The notes under the pieces were generated by a model. It was given only the letters and a program-made list of their open reading frames with translations. It was not told where the DNA came from and ran no database searches. 64,000 nucleotides of DNA from Thereva unica. Lineage: Eukaryota > Arthropoda > Insecta > Diptera > Therevidae. Shown one piece after another: positions 31,551 to 45,250 of the stretch (the stretch's first letter is position 1; each line of letters starts with the position of its first letter). The stretch is from positions 24,923,545-24,987,544 of the forward strand of contig OX465286.1 of the NCBI GenBank assembly GCA_949987705.1, in the 5' to 3' direction. Made by a program: the position numbers and the translations under genes.

Positions 31551-34500
31551 GTTTTGCATCGTATTTTATCGGTGGGAATTTCCTAGGCCCAGTTTTCCTA
31601 TAATGTTCAAGGATCTCTTCTAACTGAGGAGCTGATGCTGGTAAATTGGGCTGAAAAGAAAATATTCCGTGATAATAAATTTAAAAATAACTGAGTATAT
31701 TTCACCTTAGCTTTTTTGGGGGGAGGTTTTATTTCTTCTTCCTCTGAAGTGTCAGATATCTCAAAAATTGGAGTAGGCTTTTCAGAAAATTCTGAGCTAT
31801 TACTATCTTCACTTGAGCTCGGTTTTGCATCGTATTTTATCGGTGGGAATTTCCTAGGCCCAGTTTTCCTATAATGTTCAAGAATCTCTTCTAACTGAGG
31901 AGCTGATGCTGGTAAATTGGGCTGAAAAGAAAATATTCCGTGATAATAAATTTAAAAATAACTGAGTATATTTCACCTTAGCTTTTTTGGGGGGAGGTTT
32001 TATTTCTTCTTCCTCTGAAGTGTCAGATATCTCAAAAATTGGAGTAGGCTTTTCAGAAAATTCTGAGCTATTACTATCTTCACTTGAGCTCGGTTTTGCA
32101 TCGTATTTTATCGGTGGGAATTTCCTAGGCCCAGTTTTCCTATAATGTTCAAGAATCTCTTCTAACTGAGGAGCTGATGCTGGTAAATTGGGCTGAAAAG
32201 AAAATATTCCGTGATAATAAATTTAAAAATAACTGAGTATATTTCACCTTAGCTTTTTTGGGGGGAGGTTTTATTTCTTCTTCCTCTGAAGTGTCAGATA
32301 TCTCAAAAATTGGAGTAGGCTTTTCAGAAAATTCTGAGCTATTACTATCTTCACTTGAGCTCGGTTTTGCATCGTATTTTATCGGTGGGAATTTCCTAGG
32401 CCCAGTTTTCCTATAATGTTCAAGAATCTCTTCTAACTGAGGAGCTGATGCTGGTAAATTGGGCTGAAAAGAAAATATTCCGTGATAATAAATTTAAAAA
32501 TAACTGAGTATATTTCACCTTAGCTTTTTTGGGGGGAGGTTTTATTTCTTCTTCCTCTGAAGTGTCAGATATCTCAAAAATTGGAGTAGGCTTTTCAGAA
32601 AATTCTGAGCTATTACTATCTTCACTTGAGCTCGGTTTTGCATCGTATTTTATCGGTGGGAATTTCCTAGGCCCAGTTTTCCTATAATGTTCAAGAATCT
32701 CTTCTAACTGAGGAGCTGATGCTGGTAAATTGGGCTGAAAAGAAAATATTCCGTGATAATAAATTTAAAAATAACTGAGTATATTTCACCTTAGCTTTTT
32801 TGGGGGGAGGTTTTATTTCTTCTTCCTCTGAAGTGTCAGATATCTCAAAAATTGGAGTAGGCTTTTCAGAAAATTCTGAGCTATTACTATCTTCACTTGA
32901 GCTCGGTTTTGCATCGTATTTTATCGGTGGGAATTTCCTAGGCCCAGTTTTCCTATAATGTTCAAGAATCTCTTCTAACTGAGGAGCTGATGCTGGTAAA
33001 TTGGGCTGAAAAGAAAATATTCCGTGATAATAAATTTAAAAATAACTGAATATATTTCACCTTAGCTTTTTTGGGGGAGGTTTTATTTCTTCTTCCTCTG
33101 AAGTGTCAGATATCTCAAAAATTGGAGTAGGCTTTTCAGAAAATTCTGAGCTATTACTATCTTCACTTGAGCTCGGTTTTGCATCGTATTTTATCGGTGG
33201 GAATTTCCTAGGCCCAGTTTTCCTATAATGTTCAAGAATCTCTTCTAACTGAGGAGCTGATGCTGGTAAATTGGGCTGAAAAGAAAATATTCCGTGATAA
33301 TAAATTTAAAAATAACTGAGTATATTTCACCTTAGCTTTTTTGGGGGGAGGTTTTATTTCTTCTTCCTCTGAAGTGTCAGATATCTCAAAAATTGGAGTA
33401 GGCTTTTCAGAAAATTCTGAGCTATTACTATCTTCACTTGAGCTCGGTTTTGCATCGTATTTTATCGGTGGGAATTTCCTAGGCCCAGTTTTCCTATAAT
33501 GTTCAAGAATCTCTTCTAACTGAGGAGCTGATGCTGGTAAATTGGGCTGAAAAGAAAATATTCCGTGATAATAAATTTAAAAATAACTGAGTATATTTCA
33601 CCTTAGCTTTTTTGGGGGGAGGTTTTATTTCTTCTTCCTCTGAAGTGTCAGATATCTCAAAAATTGGAGTAGGCTTTTCAGAAAATTCTGAGCTATTACT
33701 ATCTTCACTTGAGCTCGGTTTTGCATCGTATTTTATCGGTGGGAATTTCCTAGGCCCAGTTTTCCTATAATGTTCAAGAATCTCTTCTAACTGAGGAGCT
33801 GATGCTGGTAAATTGGGCTGAAAAGAAAATATTCCGTGATAATAAATTTAAAAATAACTGAGTATATTTCACCTTAGCTTTTTTGGGGGGAGGTTTTATT
33901 TCTTCTTCCTCTGAAGTGTCAGATATCTCAAAAATTGGAGTAGGCTTTTCAGAAAATTCTGAGCTATTACTATCTTCACTTGAGCTCGGTTTTGCATCGT
34001 ATTTTATCGGTGGGAATTTCCTAGGCCCAGTTTTCCTATAATGTTCAATAATCTCTTCTAACTGAGGAGCTGATGCTGGTAAATTGGGCTGAAAAGAAAA
34101 TATTCCGTGATAATAAATTTAAAAATAACTGAGTATATTTCACCTTAGCTTTTTTGGGGGGAGGTTTTATTTCTTCTTCCTCTGAAGTGTCAGATATCTC
34201 AAAAATTGGAGTAGGCTTTTCAGAAAATTCTGAGCTATTACTATCTTCACTTGAGCTCGGTTTTGCATCGTATTTTATCGGTGGGAATTTCCTAGGCCCA
34301 GTTTTCCTATAATGTTCAAGAATCTCTTCTAACTGAGGAGCTGATGCTGGTAAATTGGGCTGAAAAGAAAATATTCCGTGATAATAAATTTAAAAATAAC
34401 TGAGTATATTTCACCTTAGCTTTTTTGGGGGGAGGTTTTATTTCTTCTTCCTCTGAAGTGTCAGATATCTCAAAAATTGGAGTAGGCTTTTCAGAAAATT

Positions 34501-37500
34501 CTGAGCTATTACTATCTTCACTTGAGCTCGGTTTTGCATCGTATTTTATCGGTGGGAATTTCCTAGGCCCAGTTTTCCTATAATGTTCAAGAATCTCTTC
34601 TAACTGAGGAGCTGATGCTGGTAAATTGGGCTGAAAAGAAAATATTCCGTGATAATAAATTTAAAAATAACTGAGTATATTTCACCTTAGCTTTTTTGGG
34701 GGGAGGTTTTATTTCTTCTTCCTCTGAAGTGTCAGATATCTCAAAAATTGGAGTAGGCTTTTCAGAAAATTCTGAGCTATTACTATCTTCACTTGAGCTC
34801 GGTTTTGCATCGTATTTTATCGGTGGGAATTTCCTAGGCCCAGTTTTCCTATAATGTTCAAGAATCTCTTCTAACTGAGGAGCTGATGCTGGTAAATTGG
34901 GCTGAAAAGAAAATATTCCGTGATAATAAATTTAAAAATAACTGAGTATATTTCACCTTAGCTTTTTTGGGGGGAGGTTTTATTTCTTCTTCCTCTGAAG
35001 TGTCAGATATCTCAAAAATTGGAGTAGGCTTTTCAGAAAATTCTGAGCTATTACTATCTTCACTTGAGCTCGGTTTTGCATCGTATTTTATCGGTGGGAA
35101 TTTCCTAGGCCCAATTTTCCTATAATGTTCAAGAATCTCTTCTAACTGAGGAGCTGATGCTGGTAAATTGGGCTGAAAAGAAAATATTCCGTGATAATAA
35201 ATTTAAAAATAACTGAGTATATTTCACCTTAGCTTTTTTGGGGGGAGGTTTTATTTCTTCTTCCTCTGAAGTGTCAGATATCTCAAAAATTGGAGTAGGC
35301 TTTTCAGAAAATTCTGAGTTATTACTATCTTCACTTGAGCTCGGTTTTGCATCGTATTTTATCGGTGGGAATTTCCTAGGCCCAGTTTTCCTATAATGTT
35401 CAAGAATCTCTTCTAACTGAGGAGCTGATGCTGGTAAATTGGGCTGAAAAGAAAATATTCCGTGATAATAAATTTAAAAATAACTGAGTATATTTCACCT
35501 TAGCTTTTTTGGGGGGAGGTTTTATTTCTTCTTCCTCTGAAGTGTCAGATATCTCAAAAATTGGAGTAGGCTTTTCAGAAAATTCTGAGCTATTACTATC
35601 TTCACTTGAGCTCGGTTTTGCATCGTATTTTATCGGTGGGAATTTCCTAGGCCCAGTTTTCCTATAATGTTCAAGAATCTCTTCTAACTGAGGAGCTGAT
35701 GCTGGTAAATTGGGCTGAAAAGAAAATATTCCGTGATAATAAATTTAAAAATAACTGAGTATATTTCACCTTAGCTTTTTTGGGGGGAGGTTTTATTTCT
35801 TCTTCCTCTGAAGTGTCAGATATCTCAAAAATTGGAGTAGGCTTTTCAGAAAATTCTGAGCTATTACTATCTTCACTTGAGCTCGGTTTTGCATCGTATT
35901 TTATCGGTGGGAATTTCCTAGGCCCAGTTTTCCTATAATGTTCAAGAATCTCTTCTAACTGAGGAGCTGATGCTGGTAAATTGGGCTGAAAAGAAAATAT
36001 TCCGTGATAATAAATTTAAAAATAACTGAGTATATTTCACCTTAGCTTTTTTGGGGGGAGGTTTTATTTCTTCTTCCTCTGAAGTGTCAGATATCTCAAA
36101 AATTGGAGTAGGCTTTTCAGAAAATTCTGAGCTATTACTATCTTCACCTGAGCTCGGTTTTGCATCGTATTTTATCGGTGGGAATTTCCTAGGCCCAGTT
36201 TTCCTATAATGTTCAAGAATCTCTTCTAACTGAGGAGCTGATGCTGGTAAATTGGGCTGAAAAGAAAATATTCCGTGATAATAAATTTAAAAATAACTGA
36301 GTATATTTCACCTTAGCTTTTTTGGGGGGAGGTTTTATTTCTTCTTCCTCTGAAGTGTCAGATATCTCAAAAATTGGAGTAGGCTTTTCAGAAAATTCTG
36401 AGCTATTACTATCTTCACTTGAGCTCGGTTTTGCATCGTATTTTATCGGTGGGAATTTCCTAGGCCCAGTTTTCCTATAATGTTCAAGAATCTCTTCTAA
36501 CTGAGGAGCTGATGCTGGTAAATTGGGCTGAAAAGAAAATATTCCGTGATAATAAATTTAAAAATAACTGAGTATATTTCACCTTAGCTTTTTTGGGGGG
36601 AGGTTTTATTTCTTCTTCCTCTGAAGTGTCAGATATCTCAAAAATTGGAGTAGGCTTTTCAGAAAATTCTGAGCTATTACTATCTTCACTTGAGCTCGGT
36701 TTTGCATCGTATTTTATCGGTGGGAATTTCCTAGGCCCAGTTTTCCTATAATGTTCAAGAATCTCTTCTAACTGAGGAGCTGATGCTGGTAAATTGGGCT
36801 GAAAAGAAAATATTCCGTGATAATAAATTTAAAAATAACTAAGTATATTTCACCTTAGCTTTTTTGGGGGGAGGTTTTATTTCTTCTTCCTCTGAAGTGT
36901 CAGATATCTCAAAAATTGGAGTAGGCTTTTCAGAAAATTCTGAGCTATTACTATCTTCACTTGAGCTCGGTTTTGCATCGTATTTTATCGGTGGGAATTT
37001 CCTAGGCCCAGTTTTCCTATAATGTTCAAGAATCTCTTCTAACTGAGGAGCTGATGCTGGTAAATTGGGCTGAAAAGAAAATATTCCGTGATAATAAATT
37101 TAAAAATAACTGAGTATATTTCACCTTAGCTTTTTTGGGGGGAGGTTTTATTTCTTCTTCCTCTGAAGTGTCAGATATCTCAAAAATTGGAGTAGGCTTT
37201 TCAGAAAATTCTGAGCTATTACTATCTTCACTTGAGCTCGGTTTTGCATCGTATTTTATCGGTGGGAATTTCCTAGGCCCAGTTTTCCTATAATGTTCAA
37301 GAATCTCTTCTAACTGAGGAGCTGATGCTGGTAAATTGGGCTGAAAAGAAAATATTCCGTGATAATAAATTTAAAAATAACTGAGTATATTTCACCTTAG
37401 CTTTTTTGGGGGGAGGTTTTATTTCTTCTTCCTCTGAAGTGTCAGATATCTCAAAAATTGGAGTAGGCTTTTCAGAAAATTCTGAGCTATTACTATCTTC

Positions 37501-40500
37501 ACTTGAGCTCGGTTTTGCATCGTATTTTATCGGTGGGAATTTCCTAGGCCCAGTTTTCCTATAATGTTCAAGAATCTCTTCTAACTGAGGAGCTGATGCT
37601 GGTAAATTGGGCTGAAAAGAAAATATTCCGTGATAATAAATTTAAAAATAACTGAGTATATTTCACCTTAGCTTTTTTGGGGGGAGGTTTTATTTCTTCT
37701 TCCTCTGAAGTGTCAGATATCTCAAAAATTGGAGTAGGCTTTTCAGAAAATTCTGAGCTATTACTATCTTCACTTGAGCTCGGTTTTGCATCGTATTTTA
37801 TCGGTGGGAATTTCCTAGGCCCAGTTTTCCTATAATGTTCAAGAATCTCTTCTAACTGAGGAGCTGATGCTGGTAAATTGGGCTGAAAAGAAAATATTCC
37901 GTGATAATAAATTTAAAAATAACTGAGTATATTTCACCTTAGCTTTTTTGGGGGGAGGTTTTATTTCTTCTTCCTCTGAAGTGTCAGATATCTCAAAAAT
38001 TGGAGTAGGCTTTTCAGAAAATTCTGAGCTATTACTATCTTCACTTGAGCTCGGTTTTGCATCGTATTTTATCGGTGGGAATTTCCTAGGCCCAGTTTTC
38101 CTATAATGTTCAAGAATCTCTTCTAACTGAGGAGCTGATGCTGGTAAATTGGACTGAAAAGAAAATATTCCGTGATAATAAATTTAAAAATAACTGAGTA
38201 TATTTCACCTTAGCTTTTTTGGGGGGAGGTTTTATTTCTTCTTCCTCTGAAGTGTCAGATATCTCAAAAATTGGAGTAGGCTTTTCAGAAAATTCTGAGC
38301 TATTACTATCTTCACTTGAGCTCGGTTTTGCATCGTATTTTATCGGTGGGAATTTCCTAGGCCCAGTTTTCCTATAATGTTCAATAATCTCTTCTAACTG
38401 AGGAGCTGATGCTGGTAAATTGGGCTGAAAAGAAAATATTCCGTGATAATAAATTTAAAAATAACTGAGTATATTTCACCTTAGCTTTTTTGGGGGGAGG
38501 TTTTATTTCTTCTTCCTCTGAAGTGTCAGATATCTCAAAAATTGGAGTAGGCTTTTCAGAAAATTCTGAGCTATTACTATCTTCACTTGAGCTCGGTTTT
38601 GCATCGTATTTTATCGGTGGGAATTTCCTAGGCCCAGTTTTCCTATAATGTTCAAGAATCTCTTCTAACTGAGGAGCTGATGCTGGTAAATTGGGCTGAA
38701 AAGAAAATATTCCGTGATAATAAATTTAAAAATAACTGAGTATATTTCACCTTAGCTTTTTTGGGGGGAGGTTTTATTTCTTCTTCCTCTGAAGTGTCAG
38801 ATATCTCAAAAATTGGAGTAGGCTTTTCAGAAAATTCTGAGCTATTACTATCTTCACTTGAGCTCGGTTTTGCATCGTATTTTATCGGTGGGAATTTCCT
38901 AGGCCCAGTTTTCCTATAATGTTCAAGAATCTCTTCTAACTGAGGAGCTGATGCTGGTAAATTGGGCTGAAAAGAAAATATTCCGTGATAATAAATTTAA
39001 AAATAACTGAGTATATTTCACCTTAGCTTTTTTGGGGGGAGGTTTTATTTCTTCTTCCTCTGAAGTGTCAGATATCTCAAAAATTGGAGTAGGCTTTTCA
39101 GAAAATTCTGAGCTATTACTATCTTCACTTGAGCTCGGTTTTGCATCGTATTTTATCGGTGGGAATTTCCTAGGCCCAGTTTTCCTATAATGTTCAAGAA
39201 TCTCTTCTAACTGAGGAGCTGATGCTGGTAAATTGGGCTGAAAAGAAAATATTCCGTGATAATAAATTTAAAAATAACTGAGTATATTTCACCTTAGCTT
39301 TTTTGGGGGGAGGTTTTATTTCTTCTTCCTCTGAAGTGTCAGATATCTCAAAAATTGGAGTAGGCTTTTCAGAAAATTCTGAGCTATTACTATCTTCACT
39401 TGAGCTCGGTTTTGCATCGTATTTTATCGGTGGGAATTTCCTAGGCCCAGTTTTCCTATAATGTTCAAGAATCTCTTCTAACTGAGGAGCTGATGCTGGT
39501 AAATTGGGCTGAAAAGAAAATATTCCGTGATAATAAATTTAAAAATAACTGAGTATATTTCACCCTAGCTTTTTTGGGGGGAGGTTTTATTTCTTCTTCC
39601 TCTGAAGTGTCAGATATCTCAAAAATTGGAGTAGGCTTTTCAGAAAATTCTGAGCTATTACTATCTTCACTTGAGCTCGGTTTTGCATCGTATTTTATCG
39701 GTGGGAATTTCCTAGGCCCAGTTTTCCTATAATGTTCAAGAATCTCTTCTAACTGAGGAGCTGATGCTGGTAAATTGGGCTGAAAAGAAAATATTCCGTG
39801 ATAATAAATTTAAAAATAACTGAGTATATTTCACATTAGCTTTTTTGGGGGGAGGTTTTATTTCTTCTTCCTCTGAAGTGTCAGATATCTCAAAAATTGG
39901 AGTAGGCTTTTCAGAAAATTCTGAGCTATTACTATCTTCACTTGAGCTCGGTTTTGCATCGTATTTTATCGGTGGGAATTTCCTAGGCCCAGTTTTCCTA
40001 TAATGTTCAAGAATCTCTTCTAACTGAGGAGCTGATGCTGGTAAATTGGGCTGAAAAGAAAATATTCCGTGATAATAAATTTAAAAATAACTGAGTATAT
40101 TTCACATTAGCTTTTTTGGGGGGAGGTTTTATTTCTTCTTCCTCTGAAGTGTCAGATATCTCAAAAATTGGAGTAGGCTTTTCAGAAAATTCTGAGCTAT
40201 TACTATCTTCACTTGAGCTCGGTTTTGCATCGTATTTTATCGGTGGGAATTTCCTAGGCCCAGTTTTCCTATAATGTTCAAGAATCTCTTCTAACTGAGG
40301 AGCTGATGCTGGTAAATTGGGCTGAAAAGAAAATATTCCGTGATAATAAATTTAAAAATAACTGAGTATATTTCACCTTAGCTTTTTTGGGGGGAGGTTT
40401 TATTTCTTCTTCCTCTGAAGTGTCAGATATCTCAAAAATTGGAGTAGGCTTTTCAGAAAATTCTGAGCTATTACTATCTTCACTTGAGCTCGGTTTTGCA

Positions 40501-41721
40501 TCGTATTTTATCGGTGGGAATTTCCTAGGCCCAGTTTTCCTATAATGTTCAAGAATCTCTTCTAACTGAGGAGCTGATGCTGGTAAATTGGGCTGAAAAG
40601 AAAATATTCCGTGATAATAAATTTAAAAATAACTGAGTATATTTCACCTTAGCTTTTTTGGGGGGAGGTTTTATTTCTTCTTCCTCTGAAGTGTCAGATA
40701 TCTCAAAAATTGGAGTAGGCTTTTCAGAAAATTCTGAGCTATTACTATCTTCACTTGAGCTCGGTTTTGCATCGTATTTTATCGGTGGGAATTTCCTAGG
40801 CCCAGTTTTCCTATAATGTTCAAGAATCTCTTCTAACTGAGGAGCTGATGCTGGTAAATTGGGCTGAAAAGAAAATATTCCGTGATAATAAATTTAAAAA
40901 TAACTGAGTATATTTCACCTTAGCTTTTTTGGGGGGAGGTTTTATTTCTTCTTCCTCTGAAGTGTCAGATATCTCAAAAATTGGAGTAGGCTTTTCAGAA
41001 AATTCTGAGCTATTACTATCTTCACTTGAGCTCGGTTTTGCATCGTATTTTATCGGTGGGAATTTCCTAGGCCCAGTTTTCCTATAATGTTCAAGAATTT
41101 CTTCTAACTGAGGAGCTGATGCTGGTAAATTGGGCTGAAAAGAAAATATTCCGTGATAATAAATTTAAAAATAACTGAGTATATTTCACCTTAGCTTTTT
41201 TGGGGGGAGGTTTTATTTCTTCTTCCTCTGAAGTGTCAGATATCTCAAAAATTGGAGTAGGCTTTTCAGAAAATTCTGAGCTATTACTATCTTCACTTGA
41301 GCTCGGTTTTGCATCGTATTTTATCGGTGGGAATTTCCTAGGCCCAGTTTTCCTATAATGTTCAAGAATCTCTTCTAACTGAGGAGCTGATGCTGGTAAA
41401 TTGGGCTGAAAAGAAAATATTCCGTGATAATAAATTTAAAAATAACTGAGTATATTTCACCTTAGCTTTTTTGGGGGGAGGTTTTATTTCTTCTTCCTCT
41501 GAAGTGTCAGATATCTCAAAAATTGGAGTAGGCTTTTCAGAAAATTCTGAGCTATTACTATCTTCACTTGAGCTCGGTTTTGCATCGTATTTTATCGGTG
41601 GGAATTTCCTAGGCCCAGTTTTCCTATAATGTTCAAGAATCTCTTCTAACTGAGGAGCTGATGCTGGTAAATTGGGCTGAAAAGAAAATATTCCGTGATA
41701 ATAAATTTAAAAATAACTGAG
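31551..41721 (-). repeat. Exon-intron tandem array 2 (271-bp unit, about 37.5 copies plus 26455-26902)
   Basis: The unit, orientation and splice sites are those of array 1. TGAGCTATTAC recurs from 31793 to 41548, that is 36 periods with one base lost near 33074 (a frameshift in the proline codons). It shares private variants with array 1 (33050/716, 35114/2781, 36841/4509, 38153/5821, 39565/7504), so the two arrays are duplicates. It has its own changes: L to I at 34049 and 38385, S to G at 36148 and a silent change near 31612. It ends at 41721 with the same junction as array 1. Confidence 0.97.
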
Positions 41722-41884
41722 TGGCCTAATTTTATATGAAATAAATTTTAAAATGTACATCTCGAGCATGAGGAAACAAATGTCAAGACCACCAAGTGTT
41801 TACAAGCATGCCGAAAAAAAATTAAGGAAAATTATATAGATAATGGCATTTTTATCTTTTTACTTACTGCATTACTTTGGCTTT
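41722..41884 (-). other. Intron and edge-exon remnant upstream of array 2
   Basis: This matches 9661-9823 with the same donor GTAAGT (41862-41867) and a 17-nt exon remnant at 41868-41884 cut by the gypsy fragment. Because the gypsy and exon junction is identical, the gypsy insertion came before the segmental duplication. Confidence 0.5.
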
Positions 41885-42541
41885 TAAAAACTTTCGCGAG
41901 GTTTTTATTTTTATTGTTCAAATAATTAAACACTAATGCAGATAATAAAATCTTTTGAGATGCCATTTCTATTATTGATTTTATTTAAAAAAATTAAATT
42001 CGCGTACAACCGGAATACGAAATATGTGTGTACTAATAGCCGTCCACCTCACGACGCGTCTTTCTTTTAAGATCTAATGACAGACTGAATTTTATTTTAT
42101 ATATTTTTATTTTTTTATTTGAATTGCCTACTGCAATAATTTCCCTACTTGCCTATTCTTACAATGGCAGGTAGTTATAGTGTTTAGTGAGTACAGCGGA
42201 GTTAGGTGTCCCTACATACTCCCCTCCCAGCGTAGCGAATACTGTAATGCTTCCTACTGCAGCGGCTCGCATTCATCGTTGCGGTCACAAGCCAGCGCTG
42301 GCTTTAGCCTATCGATTGATCTCGATTTGTTTGTGCCATTCAAATTGACGATGAATTGTTTGCGTAATCTTTTGATTACTGGGTATGGCCCTTCATATGG
42401 GGGTTCGAACGGTTTCCGTACCCGATCTACTCGGACGAAAACGTAATCAGAATCCTCTAGATCCTTAGGCGTGTATACATCCTTTTGACTTGTTTGTCGA
42501 GGATGAACTGCTATAGATCCCACCAGATATGTTAAGCACAC
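41885..42541 (-). mobile_element. Gypsy 3' end (copy 2)
   Basis: This is the duplicate of 9824-10480, including the polypurine tract and presumed LTR start near 42216. I noticed only one base difference in the LTR part (GTGTGCAC versus GTGTGTAC near 42030). Confidence 0.6.
42254..42541 (-). pseudogene. Gypsy integrase C-terminal fragment (copy 2)
   Basis: It is identical in protein sequence to the fragment at 10193-10480 and has the same truncation and neighbours. It is inactive. Confidence 0.7.
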
Positions 42542-45058
42542 TTGACGATGGAGGTAATAACCTCTATGATATTCTCATCTTTTGTGTTGACCACATTCTG
42601 ACCTTGATGAACACTAATGATGAGCTACTTCGTCTAGGCGATTTCAATTTACCCAATATCCAGTGGGTATATGTTGACGATGACGACAACTACCTTCCTG
42701 AAGGCAGCCTTAATTCTAAGGAATCGTGTTTTCTCGATTCCTTATTCTCACTTGGCTTGAGTCAAATGAGCGGTGTGACTAATGTATTAGGAAGGCAGTT
42801 GGATCTTATATTCTTTACTGACTCAGTCAACATGAATGTTGAACCCAGTCCAATAGTCATGTCCACAGTTGACAATTACCACCCTCCTATCTTGCTCAAT
42901 TACTGTTTCAATTCAATTAATACTCCTTATCCGGAGGGGGTAACCTATTCCTTTAACTTTAAAAAGGCTAACTTTAATGAACTGTCATCTAAACTTGCCA
43001 TGGTTGATTTCAACAACTTACTTTCCGCAAACGAGTTGGATGTCAATGTAGCACGGTTTTATGGCGTACTATACGAAGCCCTCGTTTCTTGCATTCCCTT
43101 CGAGCCTCAAAAATTAGGCAGTTCTTTTCCTCCTTGGTTCAATAGTGAACTCAAGCATTTGAAAAATCGAAAGAATAGGCTCTGGAAAACTTATTTAAAG
43201 AGAAAGGACTCTCCGAGTCTCAATTCATTTATCATTTGCTATAACCAATTTCGTTCACTCTCTTTTACTCTGTATCGTGAATATCTCAGCAGTATGAGTA
43301 ATAAAGTATTTACTGATTCCAGAAACTTCTTCAAATTTATCAACTCGAAGAAAAAAGTTGATAATTACCCTAATACTATGCAGCACAAGAACTGGTCTAG
43401 CTGTGAGTCACCCGGGATTTGCAACATGTTTGCTTCATTCTTTCATCAATCTTTCTCATCTGCAGACTTTCAGCCTGACGACAACAATTTTCGTCACATT
43501 ATTCCCAACCGAGAGGCTCATTTTTTACCTCTCTCAATTACCGTTGCCGATATCGTGAAACATATTGACGATCTTCCATTTGACTTTACTCCTGGCCCCG
43601 ACGGTATTCCTCCTGCTGTCCTTAAGGCCTGTGTGGAGGTTCTCCAGTCTCCACTGAAAATCCTTTTTCTAAAATCCCTGGATAAAGGGTACTTCCCCAC
43701 TCTGTGGAAGAATTCGTTCATAATTCCTATTCACAAAAGTGGTTGCAAGAGTGAAATATCGAATTATAGGCCAGTTGCTAAGTTGTCTGCTATACCCAAA
43801 CTTTTTGAATCAATTATCTATTCTACACTCGTTCCTATCTGCAAGAGGCTGGTCTCAACGAATCAACATGGTTTTCTTGCAGCTCGTTCCACAACCACCA
43901 ATCTTCTTGAGTTCACTGCTCATGCTGTCGAAGGCTTCGTTTCCGGTTGTCAAACTGATTGTGTTTACACTGATTTTAGTAAGGCATTCGACAAGCTCTC
44001 CCATTCCATTATTATTCTGAAATTAAGAATGTTAGGCTTTCCGCAAGCCCTTCTAGTATGGTTCCAGTCTTACTTAACTGACCGGACCTACCAAGTTCTT
44101 TTTCGTGGATCCAAATCAATAACCATTGAAGCGACATCCGGTGTCCCTCAAGGAAGTCATCTTGGCCCTCTCCTCTTTATCTTATCAATTGATGACATTG
44201 TTCCCTTACTAAGACACTGTAGAATATTGATTTACGCTGATGACATCAAATTGTATCGGCACATAAAGAGTATGGAGGATTGCAAACTTCTGCAGATTGA
44301 CCTTGATACCTTTACTCTTGGTGTGCTAACAACAACCTGGTTCTTAATATTGGTAAATGTGAAGTCATGACTTTTAGTAGGAGACGTGATCCTATAATTT
44401 TTAACTATACTCCTTTTCTGATGAGGGTATCCCTCGTGTTAATTTGGTTAAAGATCTTGGGATTAGATTTGATAGTAAGCTGGATTTCTCCACTCACATC
44501 AACTATATCTCTTCCAGAGGTAGTTTAGTCTTGGGTTTTATAAAAAGGTGGTCCAAGGAATTTAATAACCCGTTGGTTACTAAACACTTATATATTTCTC
44601 TTGTCAGACCATTACTTGAATATGCCTCCCAGGTTTGGTCTCCTCACTATTCTTCGCATGTTAGAACTATTGAATCGGTTCAACGAAGGTTCGTTCGATT
44701 CGCACTGAATCATCTTCCTTGGGAAAACCCAATAGTTCTTCCATCATATGAATCCCGGCTTAAGTTACTCAACTTAAGCTCTCTTCACAAGCGTCGAGAG
44801 GTGGCCGATGTTGTATTTGTTCATCAGCTACTTAATGGAAAGGTCGACTCAGGTTTTTTAGGTCGCCGTGCGTCGTTTAGAGAGAGTCGTTATAATCTGA
44901 GAGGTCCACCTCTTTTACAAATCAACTCCTCTAATACGAATTACGGTAGATTTGAACCTGTAAACCGCATGTTCATTAATGTTAACAATAATATTAATGT
45001 CTTTAGCGTGAGCATTAGTAAAGATGTCCTTAAAAGGAGTCTTTTTAATCTCACGTGA
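42529..45058 (+). pseudogene. Jockey-like LINE ORF2 remnant (copy 2, less damaged)
   Basis: This is the duplicate of 10468-12996. Here the A-run near 43357 has six A, so the endonuclease remnant and reverse transcriptase form one 613-codon frame (42529-44370) with all RT motifs, including IYADDIKLY. The frameshift near 44316 before the C-terminal part (44444-45058) remains, and the 5' end is still missing. A few substitutions separate the copies (for example LLRLGDFN here against LLLLGDFN, and QTDCVY against QTDRVY). Confidence 0.85.
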
Positions 45059-45250
45059 CCATCTTTGTTTCCTGTTGCTTGCGTGGGTTATATGTTAATT
45101 TGGATTTTTGTTTTTATTTACTAATTTTTATGTTTGCATGCTTAGTTGTGAGCCTCATCTCAGCGCTTGGTTGTGCTGAGTAGGTAAATCTTTCTTGGCC
45201 CAGCTAAGAAGTGCGAATACCTTTCTGTATTAGAAGGGTTAACTCTATTA

